From contig JAFTKV010000152.1 in the NCBI GenBank assembly GCA_017453085.1, positions 1-6,124 on the forward strand: a stretch of 6,124 nt of DNA, in the 5' to 3' direction. Below are positions 1 to 5,047 of the stretch, in pieces (the stretch's first letter is position 1; each line of letters begins with the position of its first letter). This stretch comes from Clostridia bacterium (GTDB lineage: Bacteria > Bacillota > Clostridia > Oscillospirales > CAG-272). The notes below the pieces were generated by a model. The model made no database searches, was not told the origin of the DNA, and worked only from the letters and a program-made list of their open reading frames with translations. The position numbers and the translations under genes were made by a program.

Positions 1-15
1 AGTGCCATTTTGAGC

Positions 16-129
16 AGCGGGCAAGCATTTGCCCGCTTGTCAGAAAAGTTCTTTGATCCAAACTTTCTTTCAAGAAAGTTTGGCGGGTTCCAAGGGCAGA
101 GCCCTTGGCGGGGTGCAGGGGTGGAACCC
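16..129. repeat. Palindrome-rich composite repeat end downstream of dxr
   Basis: Three stem-loops follow one another. Stem A pairs 16-24 with 29-37 (AGCGGGCAA with TTGCCCGCT, loop GCAT). A linker ending in AAGTTCTTTGAT follows. Stem B is a perfect 12-bp inverted repeat, 58-69 with 72-83 (CCAAACTTTCTT with AAGAAAGTTTGG), around TC. Stem C pairs 90-97 with 101-108 (CCAAGGGC with GCCCTTGG, loop AGA). The module ends in GGGGTGGAACCC (118-129), three bases short of the dxr stop codon. The same order of short hairpin, AAGTTCTTTG linker, and long palindrome with a TTTC apex recurs at 1564-1650. A run of T after the stem is lacking on either strand, so it is not a standard intrinsic terminator. It may still stabilise the 3' end of the dxr message. 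The core and partner end expected on the other side would lie outside the window. Confidence 0.75.
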
Positions 130-132
130 TTG

Positions 133-1287
133 CTATTTAGCCAGCGACCGCACCTGATCTGCCGCTTCAGCGTCGGCGGCGAGGAGTGCGTCCAGCGAGG
201 GAGACGGCACATTCTTATACTTATGCAAAACTTCCTCGGTTAAATCAGCAATATCGAGGAATTTGATCTTGTTTTCCAGAAAAAGCTCCACCGACGCATC
301 GTTGGCACCGTGGAAGACCGCAGGCAGCAGTCCGCCGCCGTTCATAGCAAAGCGAGCCAGACGAAGGGGCTTGAAGGTCTCCTCATCGGGCGGGAAAAAG
401 GTAAGCCGTCCCCGTTCCCACAGATTGGTAGGCTTGCCCGAGGTTTTCGCGCGTGCGGGATAGCTCAGGGCGTAGCGGATACACATCCGCATATCGGGGT
501 CCGAGATCTGGGCGATCTGTGCGCCGTCAATATACTCCACCAGCGAATGGATCACGCTCTCACGGTGCACCAGTACCTCGATTTTGTCCATAGGGATGTC
601 AAACAGATAGGCCGCTTCGATCATCTCAAAGGCCTTGTTGGCAAGGGTCGCACTGTCGATGGTGATCTTTGCGCCCATCTTCCAGGTGGGATGTGCCAGT
701 GCCTGCTCGCGGGTAACGCTTTGCAGCTCTTCCCTTTTCTTGCCGAAGAAGGGACCGCCCGAGGCGGTGAGGATCAGGCGGGAGACCTCCTCCCAGCGTC
801 CGTTCATCAGACATTGGAAGAGGGCGGAATGCTCGCTGTCGATGGGCAGAACAGGGATGCCCTTCTCTCTCGCACGGGTGAGGACCACCTCGCCGGCGGT
901 GACCAGCGACTCCTTGTTGGCAAGCGCAAGATTCTTCCCTGCCTCAATGATAGCAAGGGTAGGGAGCAGTCCCGCTCCGCCGATGATGGCGTTCACCACC
1001 GTATCACCGGACAGGAGGGAGATCATCTCCAAAATGCCCTCTGCCCCCGCAAACACGCGGGTGTGGGTGTCGGCAAGGCGCAGCTTCAGATCAGCCGCCG
1101 CCACAGGGTCGGCAAGGGCGGCAAAGCGGGGCTTGAATTCCCGCACCTGCGCCTCGATCAGCGTTACGTTGCTCTGCGCAGACAGTGCCTCCACACGGAT
1201 GCCCTGCTCCCGGCAAACGTCCAGCGACTGCGTGCCGATGGATCCGGTAGATCCGAGAATCGTAATATATTTTTCGGAAATATGCAT
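133..1287 (-). CDS. dxr: 1-deoxy-D-xylulose 5-phosphate reductoisomerase
   Basis: Dxr (IspC) is the cytosolic enzyme that isomerises and reduces DXP to 2-C-methyl-D-erythritol 4-phosphate with NADPH and a divalent metal, the committed step of the MEP isoprenoid pathway. With the ATG at 1285-1287 the protein has 384 residues, normal for the family. GSTGSIG at 12-18 is the NADPH-binding loop. LANKES (122-127), the metal-site IDSEHS (149-154), TASGGPF (174-180), HPTWKMG (199-205) and DSATLANKAFEMIEA (211-225) are all present and intact. The frame stays open upstream to a GTG at 1324-1326, adding 13 residues, but that extension is encoded by a palindromic repeat and its only Shine-Dalgarno-like GGGAGG overlaps the GTG, so the ATG is preferred. 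The ATG itself has only AAGAAGGG at 13 nt distance, inside the repeat hairpin, which is a poor spacing. It is the last gene of the visible cluster and supplies precursors used by UppS. Function is secure; the start is less so. Confidence 0.96.
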   Translation of the reverse strand: MHISEKYITILGSTGSIGTQSLDVCREQGIRVEALSAQSNVTLIEAQVREFKPRFAALADPVAAADLKLRLADTHTRVFAGAEGILEMISLLSGDTVVNAIIGGAGLLPTLAIIEAGKNLALANKESLVTAGEVVLTRAREKGIPVLPIDSEHSALFQCLMNGRWEEVSRLILTASGGPFFGKKREELQSVTREQALAHPTWKMGAKITIDSATLANKAFEMIEAAYLFDIPMDKIEVLVHRESVIHSLVEYIDGAQIAQISDPDMRMCIRYALSYPARAKTSGKPTNLWERGRLTFFPPDEETFKPLRLARFAMNGGGLLPAVFHGANDASVELFLENKIKFLDIADLTEEVLHKYKNVPSPSLDALLAADAEAADQVRSLAK

Positions 1288-1294
1288 TGTTTTT

Positions 1295-1370
1295 GTGGAA
1301 CCCTTCTTGAAAGAAGGGTTCCACACCTCCCAAGAACTTTACTTAAAGCAAAATGACTCTGTCATTTTGC
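1295..1370 (-). repeat. Composite repeat end (reverse copy) before dxr
   Basis: A perfect 14-bp inverted repeat, 1295-1308 with 1311-1324 (GTGGAACCCTTCTT with AAGAAGGGTTCCAC), surrounds GA. It is followed on the plus strand by the linker ACCTCCCAAGAACTTT and a second hairpin, 1348-1357 with 1361-1370 (GCAAAATGAC with GTCATTTTGC, loop TCT). Read on the minus strand the order is hairpin, AAAGTTCTTGGGAGGT, long palindrome with a TTTC apex, then dxr. The copy at 3899-3969 aligns along its whole length with scattered differences that preserve pairing. The only Shine-Dalgarno-like sequence near the dxr ATG lies within the 3' arm of the palindrome in the mRNA sense. Confidence 0.8.
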
Positions 1371-1388
1371 GGGGATGTCCGATTCTCC

Positions 1389-1526
1389 TGTAGAGGCCGA
1401 CGTCCTCGATGTCCCGCGCCGTCGAAGACGGCAACAAACGGATTATACCCAAATAACAATAGATGGTCGCGCACTATCGTGTCATTGGCTCCCGCAAACG
1501 GGACGTCGAGGGCACCGTCCCCTACA
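1389..1526. mobile_element. MITE-like 138-bp element with imperfect terminal inverted repeats
   Basis: The left end starts TGTAGAGGCCGACG (1389 onward). The right end, read on the minus strand from 1526, starts TGTAGGGGACGGTG. The first 28 positions of the two ends match at 22 by direct comparison, including the run CCTCGA and the final GTCCCG. Inside the left end is a hairpin GCCGTC/GACGGC (1418-1432); the right end carries CCCG/CGGG (1491-1502). The middle (1440-1490) is AT-richer and non-coding. No open frame could encode a transposase, so mobility would need a transposase acting in trans. No convincing target-site duplication was found in the flanks. GTAGGGG-type ends are familiar from intergenic repeats of gut Firmicutes, which is background knowledge rather than a match made here. 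It could instead be a structured-RNA repeat. Confidence 0.5.
1442..1470 (-). promoter_or_regulatory. Possible promoter for dxr inside the MITE-like element
   Basis: The minus strand has a perfect TATAAT (1442-1447) preceded by a 17-nt spacer and a weak -35 hexamer GCGACC (1465-1470, three of six matches to TTGACA). It points toward dxr and would give a leader of about 150 nt containing both hairpins of the 1295-1370 module. The good -10 box and spacing support it; the poor -35 keeps confidence low. Confidence 0.3.
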
Positions 1527-1563
1527 AGGTGTGTGAAAAAATTATACTCCCCTATACTTCTCT

Positions 1564-1650
1564 GCCCCGCAGAAATTGCGGGGCATTATGAGAAGTTCTT
1601 TGCCCCGCTTTCTTTCAAGAAAGCGGGCGGGGCGTGGGGTGGAACCCCAC
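1564..1650 (+). repeat. Composite repeat end (forward copy) after cdsA
   Basis: Hairpin A pairs 1564-1571 with 1577-1584 (GCCCCGCA with TGCGGGGC, loop GAAAT). The linker ends AAGTTCTTTG. The long palindrome is 1604-1614 with 1617-1627 (CCCGCTTTCTT with AAGAAAGCGGG) around TC. Hairpin C pairs 1634-1639 with 1645-1650 (GTGGGG with CCCCAC). The layout matches the copy at 16-129, and both contain GGGGTGGAACCC next to the upstream gene's stop codon. No T-run follows, so it is not a canonical terminator. Confidence 0.78.
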
Positions 1651-1651
1651 A

Positions 1652-2485
1652 TCAAGACAGCAGCTTCAGCGAATCGGCGAACATGAACAGGAAGGGAGCG
1701 GTTGCCAGCACCGAGTCGAAGCGATCCATTACGCCGCCGTGACCGGGGAAGATCCAGCCGTAGTCCTTCACGCCGTACTTGCGCTTGATGAGAGAGGCGA
1801 TCAGGTCGCCGATCATGGAGACCACGCTGACCACAGCGCCTACCAAAGCCAGACGGAGATAATGGGGCGTCAGATCGGAGATTTTGCCTACGATCGCACC
1901 GAACGCCACGAAGGTCAGCACGCAGAAGACCACGCCGCCAATGGCACCCTCCACGGTTTTCTTGGGGGAAACGTCGGGGATCAGCTTGTGTTTGCCAAAG
2001 AAGACGCCGGTGAAGTATGCGCCGGTGTCGGTGACCCATGCAGACAGGAAGATCAACAGGTAAAGATAGCCGCCGTGAGGCTCTTCCCGCAGCAGTACCA
2101 CGGAGGAGAAGCCGAAAACGATAAAGAAGATCATCCCCGCCGCCGTAAGGGCACGGCTCACCTTCAGCTTGCCCTTGGAAAAGACCGACAGGGTCAGCAT
2201 CAGGAACAGGTAGACGTAGGTGAAGGTCAGAAGAAGCTGCTCAAAGCGGTCGGTGCCGCCGGTGCGGGAGAGATAGCCTGCTCCTACCATCGCAGCAGCG
2301 GTTGCTGCCAGGGAAAGGACGACGGCAGCAAAATTCTTTTTCATACCAATGCAGGAGATCATCTCCCAAGCCGCCATCACCGCCAGCAGACCGACCGCAA
2401 TGGGGAAAACGATGGTATCGGAAAAAATCAGTACCGGAACGAAGATCAGAATGGCAACGATAGCAGTAATAATACGTGTTTTCAT
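1652..2485 (-). CDS. cdsA: Phosphatidate cytidylyltransferase (CDP-diglyceride synthase)
   Basis: CdsA is an integral membrane enzyme that joins CTP and phosphatidic acid to give CDP-diacylglycerol, the branch point for phosphatidylglycerol and other phospholipids. The 277-residue protein is mostly hydrophobic, with about seven or eight likely membrane segments (for example 5-21, 25-45, 52-71, 85-101, 112-132, 140-160, 182-200, 210-229). The full family signature lies at residues 231-257: S231, K234-R235, K240-D241, G243, P247, H249-G-G, D254-R255 and D257. Upstream, SAWVTDTGAYFTG (148-160) and SPKKTVEGAIGG (173-184) are the other conserved cytosolic motifs. The ATG at 2483-2485 has GGAG six bases upstream. 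It follows uppS by 50 bases, the usual order uppS-cdsA-dxr. No lesion is seen. Confidence 0.96.
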   Translation of the reverse strand: MKTRIITAIVAILIFVPVLIFSDTIVFPIAVGLLAVMAAWEMISCIGMKKNFAAVVLSLAATAAAMVGAGYLSRTGGTDRFEQLLLTFTYVYLFLMLTLSVFSKGKLKVSRALTAAGMIFFIVFGFSSVVLLREEPHGGYLYLLIFLSAWVTDTGAYFTGVFFGKHKLIPDVSPKKTVEGAIGGVVFCVLTFVAFGAIVGKISDLTPHYLRLALVGAVVSVVSMIGDLIASLIKRKYGVKDYGWIFPGHGGVMDRFDSVLATAPFLFMFADSLKLLS

Positions 2486-2497
2486 AAGTCACTCCAT

Positions 2498-2513
2498 ACC
2501 GCCCGCAGGCGGT
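2498..2513. repeat. Short hairpin between uppS and cdsA
   Basis: A perfect 6-bp stem, ACCGCC (2498-2503) with GGCGGT (2508-2513), encloses CGCA. It lies in the 50-base uppS-cdsA space, 12 bases above the cdsA ATG and just upstream of its GGAG ribosome site. It resembles the mini-hairpins of the 5425-5584 array in size and base content. A role in cdsA translation is possible but not shown. Confidence 0.55.
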
Positions 2514-2516
2514 TCA

Positions 2517-2545
2517 ATTATAATCAATCTATTGCTCAGTGTCCG
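2517..2545 (-). promoter_or_regulatory. Possible internal promoter for cdsA
   Basis: The minus strand has CGGACA (2540-2545, four of six matches to TTGACA), a 17-nt spacer and a perfect TATAAT (2517-2522). The -35 overlaps the uppS stop codon. Transcription would begin near 2510, within the hairpin at 2498-2513, and give a very short cdsA leader. The boxes are good, but the site lies inside an operon, so it may be weak or fortuitous. Confidence 0.4.
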
Positions 2546-3243
2546 CCGAAATTGCGCTTGCGGGCGTAGAAATCACGGATCGCTTCGTCGATGTGCTTCG
2601 GCTTGAAATCCGGCCAGAGCACGTCGGTAAAATACAGCTCGGCATAGGCCGACTGCCACAGGAGGAAGTTGGATAGCCGTCGCTCGTTTGCCGTGCGCAC
2701 GATCAGATCGGGGGGCGGCGACAGCCTCGTGTACAGATGGGCATCAATATCCGCCTCAGTGAGGGTGGTCTTCCCTTCTGCAATAGCAGCATTGGCGGCG
2801 TGAAGCAGCTCGTCCCTGCCGCCATAGTTCATGGCGATGTTCAGAATCAGCGAATTGCTTGCCGACTCCGCCTCCAAATGCTCCATTTTTTTGCGGAGCG
2901 GATCGGGAAAAGGCGTTTTTTCGCCCAAAAAGACGATGCGCACGTCGTTTTCGGCAAGATCTGCCAGCGCTTCCTCGATATAATCGTCCAGAAGCGCCAG
3001 AATGGCATCCACCTCTTCCTTGGGACGGCGCCAGTTCTCGGTGGAAAAGGCGTAGACCGTCATATGGCGAAGCCCGATGGTGGAGCAGTATTTCACCGCC
3101 TCCTTGAAGGCTTTCGCGCCCACCTTGTGTCCATAGCTCCGCGGCATCCCCCGCCCCTTGGCCCAGCGACCGTTGCCATCCATAATGAAGGCAATGTGCT
3201 GCAGCCGCTCGTCGCAACAAACCGGCTTTTTCTTTCCGAACAT
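2536..3243 (-). CDS. uppS: Undecaprenyl diphosphate synthase (cis-prenyltransferase)
   Basis: UppS condenses farnesyl diphosphate with isopentenyl units in cis to make the C55 carrier lipid for peptidoglycan and other wall polymers. The chosen start, ATG 3241-3243, gives 235 residues, slightly below the roughly 245-250 usual for bacteria. It is preferred over an in-frame start 7 codons upstream because AAAGGAGG sits 7 bases before it. The diphosphate-binding MDGNGRWA is at 21-28 with the catalytic Asp at 22. GHKVGAKAF (38-46), YAFSTENWRRP (64-74), MNYGGRDEL (138-146) and the C-terminal RLSNFLLWQ (189-197) and AELYFTDVLWPDF (201-213) are all conserved. One oddity is the phosphate-binding stretch RTANERR (183-189), which usually reads RT(S/G)GE-x-R; the two arginines and Ser191 are kept. 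It lies between frr and cdsA, and its isoprenoid substrate derives from the MEP pathway that Dxr serves. Confidence 0.96.
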   Translation of the reverse strand: MFGKKKPVCCDERLQHIAFIMDGNGRWAKGRGMPRSYGHKVGAKAFKEAVKYCSTIGLRHMTVYAFSTENWRRPKEEVDAILALLDDYIEEALADLAENDVRIVFLGEKTPFPDPLRKKMEHLEAESASNSLILNIAMNYGGRDELLHAANAAIAEGKTTLTEADIDAHLYTRLSPPPDLIVRTANERRLSNFLLWQSAYAELYFTDVLWPDFKPKHIDEAIRDFYARKRNFGGH

Positions 3244-3290
3244 AGAACGTCCTCCTTTGCACATCCCGAGAGAAGCTCCCCGATGTAACT

Positions 3291-3315
3291 AAGAGGGCAG
3301 TGTTGCTGCCCTCTT
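3291..3315. promoter_or_regulatory. Strong hairpin between frr and uppS
   Basis: A perfect 10-bp stem, AAGAGGGCAG (3291-3300) with CTGCCCTCTT (3306-3315), surrounds TGTTG. On the minus strand it starts about 10 bases after the frr stop and is followed by AGTTAC, so it lacks the U-run of a standard intrinsic terminator. It could be a leaky terminator, a processing or stability element, or part of a uppS leader. Unlike the larger spaces of this operon, it does not carry the TTTC-apex palindrome. Confidence 0.5.
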
Positions 3316-3324
3316 GGTGTGATG

Positions 3325-3879
3325 TCAGATAGACATGATCTCGTCTTTCTTCTTGTCGGTGATGACGTCGATCTGCTTGATGTACTTATCGGTCAGATCC
3401 TGTACGGACTTGTCGGAAGCCTTCTGCTCGTCCTCGGTCATCTCACCGTTCTTCTTCATATCCTTGCTCTTGTCGTTGGCATCGCGGCGGATGTTACGGA
3501 TGGCAACCTTTGCGTCGTCGCCGTACTTCTGTACCTGCTTTGCCAGCTCCTTACGGCGCTGCTCGGTCAGCTGGGGGAAGGTGAGACGGATCACGGTGCC
3601 GTCGTTCTGGGGGTTGATACCCAGATCGGACTGCTGGATTGCCTTCTCGATGAGCTTCAGGGTAGACTTGTCCCAAGGCTGGATGGTCAGGGTCTTGGCG
3701 TCGGTCGCCTTGATGCTGGCAATGTCCTTGATCTTGGTGGGAGAACCGTAGTAATCCACGGAGATCTTGTCCAGCACGGTAGCGTTCGCCTTACCTGCAC
3801 GGATGGTCGCCAGATTGTCCTCGTAGGAGGCAATGGACTTCTTCATTTTTTCTTCAAAGGGCTTTACGTCGAGTTTCAT
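3325..3879 (-). CDS. frr: Ribosome recycling factor
   Basis: RRF works with EF-G and GTP to split post-termination ribosomes in the cytosol. From the ATG at 3877-3879 the protein has 184 residues, the normal length for the family. It shows the full pattern: an N-terminal helix with NLATIRAGKANATVLD (22-37), the beta domain with YYGSPTKI (43-50) and TIQPWD (65-70), the TVIRLTFPQLTEQRRKEL stretch (95-112), and the helix with AIRNIRRDA (126-134) followed by a lysine-rich C terminus. The frame extends 24 codons further upstream, but that part is encoded by the palindromic repeat at 3899-3926. AAAGGA about 6 bases before the ATG decides the start. It lies 251 bases after pyrH and 81 bases before uppS. 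A candidate promoter of its own lies at 3980-4008. Confidence 0.97.
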   Translation of the reverse strand: MKLDVKPFEEKMKKSIASYEDNLATIRAGKANATVLDKISVDYYGSPTKIKDIASIKATDAKTLTIQPWDKSTLKLIEKAIQQSDLGINPQNDGTVIRLTFPQLTEQRRKELAKQVQKYGDDAKVAIRNIRRDANDKSKDMKKNGEMTEDEQKASDKSVQDLTDKYIKQIDVITDKKKDEIMSI

Positions 3880-3898
3880 ATGAGTTCCTTTCTTACTC

Positions 3899-3969
3899 TT
3901 GGAACCTTTTTGAAAAAAGGTTCCAAACCTCCCAAAACTTCTCTTCAGCAAAATTGCTTCGCAATTTTG
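3899..3969 (-). repeat. Composite repeat end (reverse copy) before frr
   Basis: A perfect 13-bp inverted repeat, 3899-3911 with 3914-3926 (TTGGAACCTTTTT with AAAAAGGTTCCAA), surrounds GA. The linker ACCTCCCAAAACTT follows, then a second hairpin, 3949-3957 with 3961-3969 (CAAAATTGC with GCAATTTTG, loop TTC). It aligns with 1295-1370 throughout. The B stem is 1 bp shorter on both arms, and the replaced bases are replaced on both sides, so pairing is preserved. It ends 19 bases above the frr ATG. Confidence 0.8.
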
Positions 3970-3979
3970 GGGGTTTATA

Positions 3980-4008
3980 ATAATAAATTTCTATTTTGTG
4001 CCCGACAA
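3980..4008 (-). promoter_or_regulatory. Candidate promoter for frr in the pyrH-frr space
   Basis: The minus strand has TTGTCG (4003-4008, four of six matches to TTGACA), a 17-nt spacer and TATTAT (3980-3985, five of six matches to TATAAT). It lies in the AT-rich core between the two repeat ends. Transcription starting near 3973 would give a leader of about 95 nt holding both hairpins of the 3899-3969 module. The -35 sequence also belongs to a CCCGACA/TGTCGGG inverted pair (4001-4007 with 4093-4099), so the match could be incidental. Confidence 0.42.
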
Positions 4009-4013
4009 GTAAT

Positions 4014-4070
4014 GGACATTCTGCTTCGCAGAAGTCCGGGAGTTCGCCTACGGCGAACATCCCATGCGGG
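4014..4070. repeat. Cluster of mini-hairpins in the pyrH-frr core
   Basis: Three adjacent hairpins occur. The first pairs GGAC (4014-4017) and TTCTGC (4019-4024) with GCAGAA (4028-4033) and GTCC (4034-4037), with a bulged A and loop TTC. The second pairs GTTCGCC (4042-4048) with GGCGAAC (4052-4058) around TAC. The third is a small CCC/GGG stem (4061-4070). Their stem length, triloops and tight spacing are like those of the 5425-5584 array, though the GTGATAT spacer is missing. Confidence 0.55.
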
Positions 4071-4076
4071 CTTTTA

Positions 4077-4124
4077 TAAAAGTTTTTGGGGGTGTCGGGA
4101 CCTTTTTTCAAAAAGGTCCTGACA
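4077..4124 (+). repeat. Composite repeat end (forward copy) after pyrH
   Basis: The linker TATAAAAGTTTTTGGGGG precedes a 15-bp inverted repeat, 4093-4107 with 4110-4124 (TGTCGGGACCTTTTT with AAAAAGGTCCTGACA), around TC, with a single G-T wobble. It faces the reverse copy at 3899-3969 across the core and ends 6 bases from the pyrH stop codon. On the minus strand no U-run follows the stem, so it does not look like a standard terminator for pyrH. Confidence 0.78.
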
Positions 4125-4130
4125 AATTAT

Positions 4131-4877
4131 CTATTCTTCCAAAATCTTGGAAGGGCCGCCGTAGACGATGGTGCCAACCACTTCGCCTGCTGCCGCACGG
4201 AGGATATTTTCGGGATTATCCAAGCCGAACACGTAGATGGGCAGATCGTTTGCCAGACAGAAGGCAGTTGCGGTAGTGTCGATGGCGGTGAGATCCTGCT
4301 TCAGAATGTCCTTGAAGCTGAGATACTCGTACTTGTACAGGGGAAGCGCACTGCTCTCGTCTCTGGGGTCGCGGTTGTAGATGTGGCTGATCGCCTTAGC
4401 GAAGAGCACACGGTCTGCTTCGATTTCCACAGCACGGAGCACCGCACCGGTGTCGGTGGAGAAGCAGGGGTTACCGGTACCGCCGGCAAAGACAACTACC
4501 TTGCCCTCTTCCAGATAGCGGATGGCCTTATCCTTGGTATAGCCCTCAATGTACTCAGGCTGGGAAGCAATGGCAGAGAGTGCCACAGCGGGAGTGCCTG
4601 CCTGTTCAAGGAAATCCACCAAGCAAAGGGCGTTGATGCAGGTCGCATACATACCCATATAGTCGGCGTGAACGCGGTCCATCTTCTTTTCCGCCTGTCT
4701 GCCTCGCCAGATGTTGCCGGCACCGCACACAACGGCCACCTGCACACCGGTCTTGGCGCAACGGGAGATCACGCCGCAAATCTCACGCACCTTATCAAAG
4801 TTGAAGGTAAAATCCGAGCCCTTGGCCAGCGCCTCGCCGGAGATCTTCAACAGAATCCGTTTCGGTTGTTTGTTCAT
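4131..4877 (-). CDS. pyrH: UMP kinase (uridylate kinase)
   Basis: PyrH phosphorylates UMP to UDP with ATP. It is a cytosolic hexameric enzyme of the amino-acid-kinase fold and feeds UTP and CTP synthesis. The ATG at 4875-4877 gives 248 residues, a typical length. It is chosen over an in-frame ATG 9 codons upstream because GTGAGGG lies 7 bases before it, and the upstream ATG would sit only about 8 bases from the predicted transcription start. Motifs seen: LLKISGEALA (9-18), the glycine loop VCGAGNIWRG (50-59), ADYMGMYATCINAL (71-84), the UMP-binding FAGGTGNPCFSTDTGA (130-145), IYNRDPR (166-172), and IDTTATAFCLANDLPIYVF (199-217). It is somewhat divergent from better-known relatives (FAKAISHIYNRDP where LKAT..DGVYxxDP is common) but keeps the expected core residues. 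It leads the cluster and has its own promoter. Confidence 0.96.
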   Translation of the reverse strand: MNKQPKRILLKISGEALAKGSDFTFNFDKVREICGVISRCAKTGVQVAVVCGAGNIWRGRQAEKKMDRVHADYMGMYATCINALCLVDFLEQAGTPAVALSAIASQPEYIEGYTKDKAIRYLEEGKVVVFAGGTGNPCFSTDTGAVLRAVEIEADRVLFAKAISHIYNRDPRDESSALPLYKYEYLSFKDILKQDLTAIDTTATAFCLANDLPIYVFGLDNPENILRAAAGEVVGTIVYGGPSKILEE

Positions 4878-4918
4878 AACAAAACCCTCACCAATCACAC
4901 ACATAATTTCACAAGTCT

Positions 4919-4947
4919 ATTGTACAACAAAAACGCCCGTTTGTAAA
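4919..4947 (-). promoter_or_regulatory. Sigma-A-type promoter of pyrH
   Basis: The minus strand has TTTACA (4942-4947, five of six matches), a 17-nt spacer and TACAAT (4919-4924, five of six matches). Transcription would begin near 4912, leaving a leader of about 35 nt with GTGAGGG before the pyrH ATG. No PyrR-type attenuator or other structured leader fits in this length. It shows that pyrH starts the transcription unit here instead of following rpsB-tsf. Confidence 0.75.
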
Positions 4948-4990
4948 TAGCAATAGACAAACTTTTTGTGAATTTTTTGGGAAACATTTC

Positions 4991-5021
4991 GCAAAAAAAG
5001 ACGGCAATCACTTGCCGTCTT
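4991..5021 (-). terminator. Intrinsic terminator of the four-helix-bundle gene
   Basis: A perfect 10-bp stem, AAGACGGCAA (4998-5007) with TTGCCGTCTT (5012-5021), encloses four bases. Read on the minus strand it is followed at once by a run of T (plus-strand A-run 4993-4999). It begins 26 bases after the stop codon of the gene at 5048-5404 and lies upstream of the pyrH promoter, separating the two units. Confidence 0.9.
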
Positions 5022-5047
5022 GAATATCGATTTAGAAGGTACTACGC

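Larger units (their letters stand above)
1288..1651. other. 364-base gene-free space cdsA-dxr, a composite inverted element
   Basis: No coding region is seen here. In plus-strand order it holds an end module in reverse orientation (1295-1370), a core with a MITE-like element (1389-1526), and an end module in forward orientation (1564-1650). Almost every base from 2 nt after the cdsA stop to 8 nt before the dxr ATG belongs to one of these parts. The two end modules face each other as large inverted copies, so the space is itself a composite palindrome-bearing unit. The sub-parts are listed separately. Confidence 0.7.

Noticed and set aside
58..108. Palindromes after dxr as an intrinsic terminator
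   Set aside because: The stems are strong, but neither strand shows a U-run directly after them.
310..1356. Long plus-strand open frame of 348 codons opposite dxr
   Set aside because: It lies antisense to an intact dxr, shows no family motifs, and is a codon-bias shadow typical of GC-rich genes.
1634..2569. Long plus-strand open frame of 311 codons opposite cdsA
   Set aside because: It is the complement of a membrane-protein gene, rich in His and Gln with no recognisable domain; a shadow.
4093..4124. Palindrome after pyrH as an intrinsic terminator
   Set aside because: The T-tracts form part of the stem itself and are not a tail after it; the sequence following on the minus strand is C-rich.
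4086..4946. Plus-strand open frame of 286 codons opposite pyrH
   Set aside because: It covers an intact pyrH and begins inside a repeat palindrome; no motif or ribosome site supports it.
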